DNA of 64,000 nt from Streptomyces calvus (GTDB taxonomy: Bacteria; Actinomycetota; Actinomycetes; Streptomycetales; Streptomycetaceae). Within the stretch, counting starts at the first letter, position 1. Every line of letters begins with the position of its first letter. Shown piece after piece: positions 24,780 through 33,312 of this stretch. Location of the stretch: the NCBI RefSeq assembly GCF_006782915.1, contig NZ_VCNP01000003.1:1-64000 (forward strand). The letters run 5' to 3'. The position numbers and the translations under genes are program-made. The notes below the pieces were generated by a model. The model was given only the letters and a program-made list of their open reading frames with translations, ran no database searches and was not told the DNA's origin.

Positions 24780-27092
24780 ATGCACAACCCGCCCGGCGAG
24801 GAGCCGGAGACCACCCTCTCCGTGACACCGCCGAAGAAGTGGGCGGCCGGCCTCCCGGCGGTCGTGCACGCGCTGGAGTACTCCCTGGAGCAGACCTCCC
24901 CGCGCAAGACCGGGGTGGACCTGCTGGCCATGAACCAGGTCGGCGGAATCGACTGCCCCGGCTGCGCGTGGGCGGATCCGGCTCCGGGCCGGCGCCACCG
25001 CAACGAGTACTGCGAGAACGGCGCCAAGCACATCAACGACGAAGCCACCACGCGCCGGATCACCGCCGACTTCTTCCGTGAGCACAGCGTCGCCGACCTC
25101 GCCGCCCGCTCGGACATGTGGCTCAACCAGCAGGGCCGGCTCACCGAACCGATGATCAAGCGGCCCGGCTCCGAGCACTACGAGCCCATCGGCTGGAACG
25201 ACGCCCTGGGCGTCCTCGCGCAGGAACTCACAGCGCTGGCCTCACCCGACGAGGCCGTCTTCTACACCTCCGGCCGCGCCAGCAACGAGGCCGCCTTCGT
25301 CCTGCAGCTCTTCGCCCGCGCCTTCGGCACCAACAACCTTCCCGACTGCAGCAACATGTGTCACGAGTCGAGCGGCTTCGCCCTGAGCGAGACCCTGGGC
25401 ACCGGCAAGGGCACCGTCAGCCTCGACGACCTCCACCACGCCGACCTGATCTTCCTGGTCGGACAGAACCCCGGCAGCAACCATCCGCGCCAGCTCTCCG
25501 CCTTGGAGGAGGCCAAACGCAACGGCGGCCGGATCGTTGCGGTCAACCCACTGCCGGAGGCCGGGCTGCGGCGTTTCAAGAACCCGCAGAAACCACGCGG
25601 GATCGCCGGGCGCGGCACTCAGATCGCCGACCGCTTCCTGCACATCAAACCCGGCGGTGACCTCGCCCTCTTCCAGGGCCTCAACCGTCTGCTCCTGGAG
25701 GCGGAGGACGCCCGGCCCGGCACCGTCCTGGACCACGACTTCATCAACGCCCACACCTCCGGCTTCGAGGATTTCGCCCGGCACGCCAGGACCGTCGAGT
25801 GGGACGACGTGCGCGCAGCGACCGGACTCACTCTCGAAGAGATCGAGAAGGTCCGCGACGAGGTCCTCGAGAGCGAACGCGTCATCGTCTGCTGGGCCAT
25901 GGGCATCACTCAGCACAAGCACGGCGTGCCCACCGTCCGGGAGATCGTCAACTTCCTCATGCTGCGCGGCAATCTGGGACGCGCCGGGACCGGTGCCTGT
26001 CCGGTGCGCGGCCACAGCAATGTCCAGGGCGACCGCACCATGGGCATCTGGGAGCAGATGCCGGACAGCTTTCTCGACGCCCTGCAGCAGGAGTTCGGCT
26101 TCGACCCGCCGCGCCGGCACGGCCTGGACTCGGTGAACTCGATCAAGGCGATGCGTGAGGGCCGCGTCAAGGTCTTCCTCGCCCTGGCCGGCAACTTCGT
26201 CCGCGCCGCTCCCGACAGCGAGGTCACCGAGCAGGCGATGCGCTCCTGCCGGCTCACCGCCCACATCTCGACCAAACTCAACCGCTCGCACACCGTCTGC
26301 GGTGAGACCGCGCTGATCCTGCCCACCCTCGGCCGCACGGAGCGCGACAGGCAGGCCGACGGCGAACAGTTCGTCACCGTCGAGAACTCCATGAGCGAGG
26401 TGCACACCTCCCAGGGCCGCCTGGAGCCCGCGTCCCCGCTGCTGCTCAGCGAAGTAGCCATCCTGTGCCGCCTCGCCCGCCGCACCCTGGACGGCAAGGC
26501 GGACATCGCGTGGGACACGTTCGAGGGCGACTACGGCACCATCCGCGACCACATCTCGCGCGTCGTGCCCGGCTTCCACGACTTCAATGCGCGCGTGGCC
26601 CGCCCCGGAGGCATCCGGCTGCCCAATCCCGTCAACGAAGGCGTCTTCAACACCAAGGCCGGCAAAGCCCTGTTCACCTGCAACGAGCGGGTCGTTCCGC
26701 GGGCGCCCGAGGGTCACCTGCTGCTGCAGACTCTGCGCTCGCACGACCAGTGGAACACCGTCCCCTACACCAACAACGACCGCTATCGAGGCATCCACGG
26801 CAGCCGTCACGTCGTACTCGTCAACCCGGCCGACCTCACCGAACTCGGTCTGGCCCGGGGCGACCGCGTCGACCTCGTGAGCGTTTGGGCGGACGGCACC
26901 GAGCGGCGGGCCGCGAACTTCGAGGTCGTGCCCTACCCGGCTGCCAAAGGCTCGGCCGCCGCCTACTACCCCGAGACGAACGTCCTCGTACCGCTGGACA
27001 GCGTCGCCGACATCAGCAACCAACCCACGTCCAAGGGCATCGTCGTCCGCCTCGAACCCTCCCCCGACCGGGCGCGCCCCACGCCCTCCTGA
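24780..27092 (+). CDS. FdhF/YdeP-like molybdopterin oxidoreductase
   Basis: A 770-residue cytoplasmic Mo-bisMGD enzyme. MNQVGGIDCPGCAWADP holds two Cys in the place where formate dehydrogenases have a four-Cys cluster, as in the YdeP group. CSNMCHESSGFAL, LIFLVGQNPGSNHPRQ, GDLALFQGLN, RGNLGRAGTGACPVRGHSNV followed by QGDRTMGIWE, and HDQWNTVPYTNNDRYRG mark the cofactor-binding blocks of the FdhF/FdhD family. Family members are linked to acid or formate stress responses, but their true substrate is unclear. Co-oriented with the SRPBCC gene and followed by a strong terminator. Confidence 0.92.
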   Translation: MHNPPGEEPETTLSVTPPKKWAAGLPAVVHALEYSLEQTSPRKTGVDLLAMNQVGGIDCPGCAWADPAPGRRHRNEYCENGAKHINDEATTRRITADFFREHSVADLAARSDMWLNQQGRLTEPMIKRPGSEHYEPIGWNDALGVLAQELTALASPDEAVFYTSGRASNEAAFVLQLFARAFGTNNLPDCSNMCHESSGFALSETLGTGKGTVSLDDLHHADLIFLVGQNPGSNHPRQLSALEEAKRNGGRIVAVNPLPEAGLRRFKNPQKPRGIAGRGTQIADRFLHIKPGGDLALFQGLNRLLLEAEDARPGTVLDHDFINAHTSGFEDFARHARTVEWDDVRAATGLTLEEIEKVRDEVLESERVIVCWAMGITQHKHGVPTVREIVNFLMLRGNLGRAGTGACPVRGHSNVQGDRTMGIWEQMPDSFLDALQQEFGFDPPRRHGLDSVNSIKAMREGRVKVFLALAGNFVRAAPDSEVTEQAMRSCRLTAHISTKLNRSHTVCGETALILPTLGRTERDRQADGEQFVTVENSMSEVHTSQGRLEPASPLLLSEVAILCRLARRTLDGKADIAWDTFEGDYGTIRDHISRVVPGFHDFNARVARPGGIRLPNPVNEGVFNTKAGKALFTCNERVVPRAPEGHLLLQTLRSHDQWNTVPYTNNDRYRGIHGSRHVVLVNPADLTELGLARGDRVDLVSVWADGTERRAANFEVVPYPAAKGSAAAYYPETNVLVPLDSVADISNQPTSKGIVVRLEPSPDRARPTPS

Positions 27093-27109
27093 CGAGCGGC
27101 ACCATTCGG

Positions 27110-27137
27110 GCGGGGCCCGCGGCAACGCGGGCCCCGC
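27110..27137 (+). terminator. Terminator after molybdoprotein gene
   Basis: GCGGGGCCCGCG and CGCGGGCCCCGC make a perfect 12-bp stem capped by GCAA, 18 bp after the stop codon. Confidence 0.85.
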
Positions 27138-27431
27138 TCCGCAGGTACGGGCAGCGCAGGCACGGGCGGTGCGGCGCAGCAGACCCGGGAGCCAACCGCG
27201 TAGCCACGGCGGCGAGCACCACCCGAACGGCAGACCGCAGCGGCGAATCCCTCTCCGTCCGGCTGCCGGCCTTCCTTACGGGTGATTCCGGTGCTTCCGA
27301 ACTGCGGTGGTCCGGCGGCGGGCCCAGTCTCGCGCGGAGGCGAGCGTCAGGAGATGCGGCCGGAGCAGCCTGCCACGATGGTGGAAGCCTCGACGTATCA
27401 CTGTCATTGAAGAGGCGAGGGAAGCGTTCAC

Positions 27432-27695
27432 GTGGACAAGTCGCAGCTCACCGAGATGACCGCTCGCCGTGCCGTCGACGGACCGGAGGGCCGGCAGCTC
27501 ACCGCGGACGACATCGGCCGGATCCTCGACGTGCTCTTCGGCACCGTCGAGCAGGCGGGCACCATCGCCGAGGCGCTCAAGGCCCGGGAGTCCGTCACCC
27601 TCGGCAGTTTTGGAAGCTTCGAGGCCGCTGACGGCGTGGCCACGTTCCGGCCGGGCGTGGCCCTCACCGAGTACCTGCAGGAGCAGACCCGGTGA
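27432..27695 (+). CDS. HU-like protein lacking the DNA-binding arm
   Basis: An 87-residue protein. MDKSQLTEMTARRAVDG and the helix DDIGRILDVLFGTVEQA match the HU/IHF dimerisation half, and VTLGSFGSFEA the conserved GFGxF strand. It then jumps directly to ATFRPGVALTEYL, the usual C-terminal strand and helix. The basic beta-ribbon arm that normally grips DNA (about 20 residues with NPxTG) is absent. GTG 27432 follows a GAGGGAAG ribosome site. Could be a dimer partner, a non-DNA-binding relative, or a different fold resembling HU by chance. Confidence 0.7.
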   Translation: MDKSQLTEMTARRAVDGPEGRQLTADDIGRILDVLFGTVEQAGTIAEALKARESVTLGSFGSFEAADGVATFRPGVALTEYLQEQTR

Positions 27696-28070
27696 CCACC
27701 TGTGTGGATACGGTCACCGTCGCGCAGCGTCCACTCTCGACGAAAGCCGTCCGAGGAAGGGCCTTGGGTCGCTGCTGCAGGCAGTGACGTTCCTGTCGTG
27801 TCTCGCGGCGGCGCCTTGGGCCATCGAGCCGGTCGGGGCAGCGCTCGATGGTGCGGCAGCGGGTCTGTCGGCCGAAACGTGGCCTGCGGCCTCAGGGTCC
27901 ACGGCTCAGCCGGTGGTGAGCTGCCGCCGCGCATCGAGCCGGATGTTCGGCGGGCGGTCACGCCGGCCGGTCCCCGCCCGGTTGGCGGGGACTGCGCCGA
28001 GGCGTCCCACCGGCGGCGCCGTACAGGGGGTGCACCGGAAGGCGCGTGCGGCGGATGGGCCGGGCGGACG
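27696..28070. other. No supported gene
   Basis: About 375 bp between convergent genes. Frames are open on both strands but no domain, start or hairpin of note could be supported. Confidence 0.45.
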
Positions 28071-29267
28071 TCAGCGTGCCGGCGTCAGCTCCCCGGTGAG
28101 CGGGACCTGTGGATGTGCGCGATTGCTGACGACAGCGAGCCGGGGGCCCTCCGCACCTTGGTGCCACTGCCCGCCGACCAGGGGCAGCAGGGCGATGTTG
28201 GGCGTCGGTCCCCGGCTCCAGTCGAGGTGTCCGGCGATGGTGTCGAGACGGGTTTCCGCGAGGGCCTCTGCGACGGAGGTCCGGTCGGTGGGGTCGCCCG
28301 CAGTGGCGAGAGCGTGGTGCGCCGTCTCCAAGAGGGCGTGGGCCAGGCCGAGGGGCTGGAGCCATGCCGCGCCGGTGTCCTGCTGGTAGGCGTGGGCGAG
28401 TTCGGTGCACGTGGTGCCGTCCAGGCTGGAGCGGTACGGGTGGCCGGGGCTCCAGTAGACCAGGGTGGCGATGCCCGCGTCGGCGAGTTCACCGTGGATG
28501 TCGGGGGCAGGGGTGGTGTGGGTGTGCGGGTAGGTCAGCCAGCGCGAGCAGGTGATCAGCCGCGGGCGCAGCCCGGCCTCACGGGCCTGGCGGTGGAAGA
28601 GGGCGAGATCGGTGGCGGTGGCGGCGCTGGTGACGAGGTCGGTGCCGTGCTCCCGCAGGCGGCCGACCTGCGCGTGGAAGCTGTCGGAGGGTTCCCGGTA
28701 GGCGCCCAGGTCGACCAGGGCGTGCCCGCGCAGGAGCGTCACCGGGGCAAAGCCGTACCGGTCGTGACGGAGCAGGGCGCCCTGCAGGTCGTCGTTCCAG
28801 AGGCACCCGACGGCACCCCGCCCCTCGACGCGCTCCCACAGGTCGGCGAAGACGGCCGCGATGTCGTCCAGTCCCCACGCGAAGTGGTACGTCCACCGGA
28901 ATCGGCCCCCGAGCCCGGCACCGCGTGTGTGGACGTAGGCCTGCCAGGGGAACGTCGTCGACACACAGGGCACCCCGGCCTCCTCGCAGGCGTCCGTGAC
29001 GGCGGGCAGGACGCGGGTGCCGGCCATGGTGAGCACAACGTGCGCGCCGTCGACGTCGGCCAGATCGCGCACGGCCTGCCGGGCCACGGCAGGATCCGAA
29101 CGGCTGTCGCGCACGGCAACGGTCACGTCGTGGCGGCGGCCGCCGTTGCGGACGTGCGCGAGCCGGGGTGCGAGTCTGCGCAGCACGTAGGACAGCGGAG
29201 CCCCGAGAGGGGCCAGTCGCCCCGTCAAGGGCGCTACTACACCCACACACAGGGAAGTCGACGACAT
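28071..29267 (-). CDS. Periplasmic-binding-protein type 1 (LIVBP-like) protein without signal peptide
   Basis: A 398-residue protein. LCVGVVAPLTGRLAPLGAPL is the first beta-strand and loop of leucine-binding-type receptors, followed by VVLTMAGTRVLPAVTDACEE, AGVPCVSTTFPWQA, WGLDDIAAVFADLWE and LVTSAATATDLALFHRQARE. The family normally carries a Sec or lipoprotein signal; here the mature domain begins at residue 5, so the protein should be cytoplasmic. AAGGAG precedes ATG 29267. No ABC permease or ATPase gene is adjacent. It may be a cytoplasmic sensor derived from a transport receptor. Confidence 0.85.
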   Translation of the reverse strand: MSSTSLCVGVVAPLTGRLAPLGAPLSYVLRRLAPRLAHVRNGGRRHDVTVAVRDSRSDPAVARQAVRDLADVDGAHVVLTMAGTRVLPAVTDACEEAGVPCVSTTFPWQAYVHTRGAGLGGRFRWTYHFAWGLDDIAAVFADLWERVEGRGAVGCLWNDDLQGALLRHDRYGFAPVTLLRGHALVDLGAYREPSDSFHAQVGRLREHGTDLVTSAATATDLALFHRQAREAGLRPRLITCSRWLTYPHTHTTPAPDIHGELADAGIATLVYWSPGHPYRSSLDGTTCTELAHAYQQDTGAAWLQPLGLAHALLETAHHALATAGDPTDRTSVAEALAETRLDTIAGHLDWSRGPTPNIALLPLVGGQWHQGAEGPRLAVVSNRAHPQVPLTGELTPAR

Positions 29268-29302
29268 CGTGGCCCCTCTCCTTGCTCAAACGGTGTGGCT
29301 AC

Positions 29303-29680
29303 TCAGTGACCGGAGCGGTCCACGGTGACGCAGGTGGTCTTGCTGAACACGGCCACCGTCTCGTTGCCGCAGTTGTTGCTGTGCCCCGAGGCATTGCGGG
29401 CGAAGAGCAGGTTGGACAGGACGCCGCCGCTGGGGCCCGCCTGGTCGCCGCCTCCCTTGCCGTCGTCCTCGGCCACACAGGTGCGCTCCTTGAAGAGCGC
29501 CACCTTGCCGGTGCCGCAGAGGTTGGCATGACCGGAGGAGTTGCGGCCGGAGAGGTTGGACAGCACACCGCCCGCCCCTGCGTCACCGTCACCGGCATGG
29601 GCCGTAGCCATGCCCGCGGGAAGAGCCATGAGCATCCCCACGATCGAGGTCACTACCGCCATGCGCCGCGTGCCGTACAT
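29303..29680 (-). CDS. Secreted protein with duplicated cysteine repeat
   Basis: A 125-residue exported protein. The signal peptide runs MYGTRRMAVVTSIVGMLMAL to the AHA cleavage site. The mature chain is two copies of a roughly 37-residue unit: GGVLSNLSGRNSSGHANLCG followed by KVALFKERTCV, and GGVLSNLLFARNASGHSNNC followed by ETVAVFSKTTCV. Each has two Cys, so one disulfide per repeat is likely. It resembles chaplins in size and Cys spacing but not in sequence, and a surface role is only a guess. The start ATG 29680 has GAAGGAAA upstream. Confidence 0.8.
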   Translation of the reverse strand: MYGTRRMAVVTSIVGMLMALPAGMATAHAGDGDAGAGGVLSNLSGRNSSGHANLCGTGKVALFKERTCVAEDDGKGGGDQAGPSGGVLSNLLFARNASGHSNNCGNETVAVFSKTTCVTVDRSGH

Positions 29681-29843
29681 CAGTGTCGGTTTCCTTCCGT
29701 TGGACCGTGAACCGGCCGTCCTGGCCGGAGCGCTATGACTAACGACCCATCCGACGATCGACACGGCCCGGGAGGGGTGAATGATCTGCAAGGCTGTTGA
29801 TCAGGTCCTCCGAAGGGATACCGAAGACGCGGGCATTGACACA

Positions 29844-30150
29844 TCAGGGAAGAGGTCGATCCCTTGGCTCGACGCGTTGAGCGGGTAGTGGACGGCTGCC
29901 GGTAGGTGGGCCGGCCTCGGCGCATGCCTCGATCTGGTGGCGGTGGGCGGCCGTGGCGAGATCCGCCCGGGTCGGGAAAGTGGCGATGGATGGTGGCCAT
30001 CCCACTCCCGCTCGGGCCGCGATCTGGCGGATGGGGGCGTCGGCGCCGGAGGTGACCACCACGTCGGCGGCGGCAGCGCACACCGTTTGCCGGTTGCGTT
30101 GCGCGCGCTTGCCTTGCGGTGGTCGGCGACGGTGTCCGGGCAGGAGGCCG
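29844..30150 (-). pseudogene. TetR-family regulator remnant
   Basis: RNRQTVCAAAADVVVTSGAD, then PIRQIAARAGVG, and after a jump TRADLATAAHRHQIEACAE are a TetR helix-turn-helix and helix 4. Between them the expected MATIHRHFP sits in another frame, so two opposite one-base shifts (about 29985-30000) garble nine residues of the recognition helix. The ligand-binding domain is missing. Not functional as written. Confidence 0.7.
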
Positions 30151-30504
30151 CCACGGTGTGACGCCACCCGGACCGGGCCGGGGTGCGTCAGCCGGAGGTG
30201 TCGGCGGTTCCGGAGTCCGGGCGGTTGCCTGCGCCGAGTACGCGGCGGGCGGCCGAGGGCCTGGCACCAGAGGTTCCGAGTACTCCCCTGGCCCGCAGTT
30301 CAGCCAGGTCGGGCAGTCGGACGCCGGGGAGGTCGTGCTGCAGGTCGGCCTGGGCCGCGCCGATGGGCGCGGAGCTGTCGGGGCCGGAGCCGAGTACGCG
30401 GCGGGCGGTCACGTGATCATCGTACGGGCACTGCTGTCCCGCCGTGCCCGGCACGCGGAAGCAGTGGTTGCTGCACCGGCGGGGCGCGCGGTTGTCGGGC
30501 CGGT
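30151..30504. other. Polymerase 3' flank with degenerate repeats
   Basis: The 20-mer GCCGAGTACGCGGCGGGCGG occurs at about 30233 and, with one change at its edge, at about 30390. A related sequence forms the end of the polymerase-like gene (30505-30530). Read on the minus strand the copies give ARRVLG-type peptides followed by PDS. No complete gene is seen. Confidence 0.55.
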
Positions 30505-31512
30505 TCAGGACACGCGGCGGGTGGCGGCGGGGCCGATCACGCCGGGGCCGAACTTGTCGCGGATGCGGTCCATGGCCGCTTCGGTGACCAGGCGGGCCTC
30601 GCGGGCGGAATCCAGACTGATCTGCTGGGCGACCTGGTCGGCGTCGACGAGGTCCTCGCCCTTGAGAGCGATGCCGGTGAGGCGGCCGCGCTGCAGGCCG
30701 GCGGCGTCCATCAGCTGGTAGGCGAGGGTGCGGAGGTCCTCGTCGTGTGCGGACGGCTCGGTGAGGCGGCGGGTCTTCTCCCAGGTGGTCCCGCCCGCGA
30801 AGCGCAGGGTGAGGGTCAGCGCGCGGGCTGCCTGGCCGCGGCGGCGCAGGAGTCGCCCGAGTTTCACGACCAGGTCGAGGAGGGCGGCGCGGACGGTGGC
30901 GCCGTCCAGGGTGTGCTGGTCGAAGCCGCGGCGCACGGCCGCGGAGGAGGGCAGTGCGCGGGGGACGACGGGGCGGGGGTCGATGCCGCGGGCCCGGTCG
31001 CTGGCGGCGCGGCCGGCGGTGCCGCCGAGCAGGCGCTGCACCGTCGCCGGTGCGACGGCGGCGAGCAGGCCGACGGTGTGGATGCCGTACTGGTGCAGTG
31101 CGTCGGCCTGGCGCGGGCCGATGCCGTGCAGTGCCTGGACGGGCAGTGGCGCGAGCCAGTCGGCGGCCTGGCCGGAGGGGACGGCGAGGACGCCTCCCGG
31201 TTCGGGGACCTGGGCGGAGGCGGTGGCCGCCACGGTGACGGTCGGGCCGATGCCGACGCGGAGGTCGACGCCGAGGCGGGAGATCGTGCGCACGCGGAGC
31301 ATCTCGCCCAGCCGTCGGGTGTCGGGGCCGTGGTAGCGCAGGGCGCCTTTCAGTTCCACCAGCGCGGCCGACGGCGGCAGGGCCTGCACCACGGGTGACA
31401 GGTCCGCCAGCTGCTCGAGGACCTGGCGGTAGGTCTCCTCCGGCAGGCGGGCCGGGCAGCGCACATGCATCACCGTCGGCACCTCCCGCGCCGGCTCCGG
31501 CCCTGCGGTCAT
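30505..31512 (-). CDS. Y-family DNA polymerase-like protein without palm active site
   Basis: About 335 residues. The C-terminal two thirds match the thumb and little-finger parts of DinB/ImuB proteins: IGPTVTVAATASAQVPEPGG, LPVQALHGIGPRQADALHQY (helix-hairpin-helix) and FDQHTLDGATVRAALLDLVV. The N terminus starts where the fingers/palm should be. In the position of the SIDE catalytic motif it has PPSAALVELKG, so no metal-binding acids remain. It is therefore more like the inactive scaffold ImuB than a polymerase. The start is ATG 31512 (GGAGGTGG upstream) or ATG 31470. A TATAGT -10 lies just upstream. Confidence 0.8.
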   Translation of the reverse strand: MTAGPEPAREVPTVMHVRCPARLPEETYRQVLEQLADLSPVVQALPPSAALVELKGALRYHGPDTRRLGEMLRVRTISRLGVDLRVGIGPTVTVAATASAQVPEPGGVLAVPSGQAADWLAPLPVQALHGIGPRQADALHQYGIHTVGLLAAVAPATVQRLLGGTAGRAASDRARGIDPRPVVPRALPSSAAVRRGFDQHTLDGATVRAALLDLVVKLGRLLRRRGQAARALTLTLRFAGGTTWEKTRRLTEPSAHDEDLRTLAYQLMDAAGLQRGRLTGIALKGEDLVDADQVAQQISLDSAREARLVTEAAMDRIRDKFGPGVIGPAATRRVS

Positions 31513-32084
31513 CACTGCCACCTCCCACCCTCACTATATCGAACGCAAAATCGAACACGCGAGGAACGGCTCATCGACCCCGACACCTACGGCCGACAAC
31601 CTCGCGGCCGCCCGCCGCCAGGGCCGTACGGTCCTGGAGACCGTCCCCGGCGCGCTCGGCAAGGAGCCCCTCGTCCGCGACGAGGACGTCCAGGTCCTCC
31701 ACGGTTTCCGGGCCGTGGCCGACGCGCGGGCGCACCTGGCCGGCGAGTTGTTCACCCGCGACGTCGTCGGCGGCCTGTCCCCGCTGCTGAAGGCCGCCCA
31801 CGACGTGCGCGTCCACGACACCGTCCGTGGTCGAGGTCCTGCACGAGTCACGGGGCTGCTGCACGCATACGGCCGTGCCCGCGCCTTCGCGGTGGCGTCG
31901 GCCACCTGAGATCCCCGTTCGTGGAAGACCCCGGGCCGACCGACCGCCGCTGTCACCGAGCTCACGATCAGCTCGCCGCTCCCGCACAGGCGGAAACAGC
32001 GCGACGCGTGCCCGGGGCCCGCGCAGAACTGCGGGGTCCCGGGGCGCGACGCGGCTGCCCCACCTGTGGCTCGGCGACGCGCTC
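31513..32084. other. Gene fragments upstream of SDR
   Basis: An open frame on the plus strand (about 31583-31909) encodes DVQVLHGFRAVADARAHLAG and FTRDVVGGLSPLL but has no start codon or ribosome site, so it looks like the end of a lost gene. Near 32035-32090 shards such as LPHLWLGDALS resemble the end of an FAD monooxygenase. Neither is supportable as a gene. Confidence 0.4.
31530..31565 (-). promoter_or_regulatory. Promoter of polymerase-like gene
   Basis: On the minus strand a perfect-looking -10 TATAGT is preceded by two GTTCGAT copies 12 bp apart. The CGAAC half-site is the half-site of actinobacterial LexA boxes, but here the copies are direct, not inverted, so LexA control is only a possibility. 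Confidence 0.5.
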
Positions 32085-32912
32085 TCAGCCGTCCCGTCGC
32101 GCTTCCGCCAGCATCCTGCGCTGTACGCGTCTGCCTTTGGCGACCATCAGGGGCAGAGCGCGCAGGCCGAGGGCCGGGAGGGCGCCGGCCAGGCGGGCCT
32201 GGAGGCCACGCCGGCCGGGCACCGCGGTGACCGGACGGGGACGGTCGAGTACCTTGCGTACCGCCGCCACGACGTCGGCCGGCCGGAGGAGCCGGCCCGA
32301 GAAGGAGAGCGCCGACGCGGGGTCGTCGAGCTTGTCGTGAAGCATCGGCGTCCAGATCCCGTCCGGACAGACGCAGGAGATGTCGATGTCCTTCGTCCCG
32401 GCCAGGCGCAGGTCTGCCAGGGTGCTGACGCTGAACCCGATCGCCGCGTGCTTGGACGCGGCGTACACGGCCTCACCCGGGACCGCGGTCAGCCCCGCGA
32501 GGGAAACGATGTTGACGATGTGTCCGCCCGTGCCGCGCATCGCCTCGATCGCGGCGACCGTGCCGTTGATCGTGCCCAGCGTGTTGACCTCCAGCATCAG
32601 CCGCCGCGCGGCCGGCGACTGATCCCAGGCAGGACCGGTCAGGAGCACGCCGGCGTTGTTCACCCACACGCCGAGACCTCCGGTCTCCGCCACGGCACGG
32701 TCCCGGACAGCGGCGACCGCCTCCTCGTCGCGTACGTCCAGGGCCGCCCACAGGACGTCGGGTCCGAGCTCTTCGGCCGTGGCGCGGGCCGCCGCCGCGT
32801 CGATGTCCGTGACCAGCACGCGGTGTCCGCGTTCGGCGAGCAGCGCCGCGATCAGGCGCCCGAGCCCGCGGCCGGCTCCGGTGACGACCGCGCCTTCGAG
32901 GGATCCGCTCAC
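32085..32912 (-). CDS. Short-chain dehydrogenase/reductase
   Basis: A 275-residue classical SDR. VVTGAGRGLGRLIAALLAE gives the cofactor motif, NNAGVLL the NNAG, IVSLAGL the catalytic Ser and YAASKHAA the YxxxK. The tail after about 230 is basic and Leu-rich (ALPALGLRALPLMVAKGRR), perhaps membrane-associating. Start GTG 32912 overlaps the stop of the upstream 112-residue gene (GTGA), so the two are translated together. Substrate unknown; this SDR subgroup is often placed with monooxygenases. Confidence 0.9.
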   Translation of the reverse strand: MSGSLEGAVVTGAGRGLGRLIAALLAERGHRVLVTDIDAAAARATAEELGPDVLWAALDVRDEEAVAAVRDRAVAETGGLGVWVNNAGVLLTGPAWDQSPAARRLMLEVNTLGTINGTVAAIEAMRGTGGHIVNIVSLAGLTAVPGEAVYAASKHAAIGFSVSTLADLRLAGTKDIDISCVCPDGIWTPMLHDKLDDPASALSFSGRLLRPADVVAAVRKVLDRPRPVTAVPGRRGLQARLAGALPALGLRALPLMVAKGRRVQRRMLAEARRDG

Positions 32913-33247
32913 CGTCGCCCACCCCTGATCTCGCCGTATGCGATGCCGCCGTGCGCGTAGGTGGGTACCACCGGCCAGAACCGTTTCCACGGGGCGGTTT
33001 CCGTGGAAGGCAGGGTCTGGAGCCCGTGCGGGTCTCTCCGGCAGGGCTCGGCGAGCGTCCTCTCCTTGACCACCGCGTGGACCTGTCCCCGCGCCGTGGA
33101 GCGCGCCTTGTACGCAGCCGCGGCGCGCCGCACCGCCGTCAGCCGCTCACCGCGCGGCCACACGTCGTGGACGTCGTCGAACTCGGGGATCGGACGGGCG
33201 CCGATCGCTGCGGGATCCGGGCCGGATCGATGTGCCTGCTGCACCAT
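32909..33247 (-). CDS. Hypothetical protein translationally coupled to SDR
   Basis: 112 residues, not recognised. It has no signal peptide or membrane segment. The N-terminal half is Arg/Ala-rich and charged (RLTAVRRAAAAYKARSTARG); the end reads APWKRFWPVVPTYAHGGIAY. GGAAAGGA lies about 5 nt before ATG 33247 and the stop overlaps the SDR start, which supports a real gene. It could be the remnant of a longer enzyme. Confidence 0.6.
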   Translation of the reverse strand: MVQQAHRSGPDPAAIGARPIPEFDDVHDVWPRGERLTAVRRAAAAYKARSTARGQVHAVVKERTLAEPCRRDPHGLQTLPSTETAPWKRFWPVVPTYAHGGIAYGEIRGGRR

Positions 33248-33312
33248 GGGGTCCTTTCCTGCCGGGGCGTTCGCCCCCTCAGAGTGCAGCCGAGTCCTCT
33301 CCGGGACTTGTT

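Noticed and set aside
31583..31909. Plus-strand frame with HGFRAVADARAHLAGELF
   Set aside because: No start codon in the right place and no stable family match; kept only as a note in the region entry.
32035..32090. Possible FAD monooxygenase C-terminal shard (LPHLWLGDALS)
   Set aside because: Too short and ambiguous to support.
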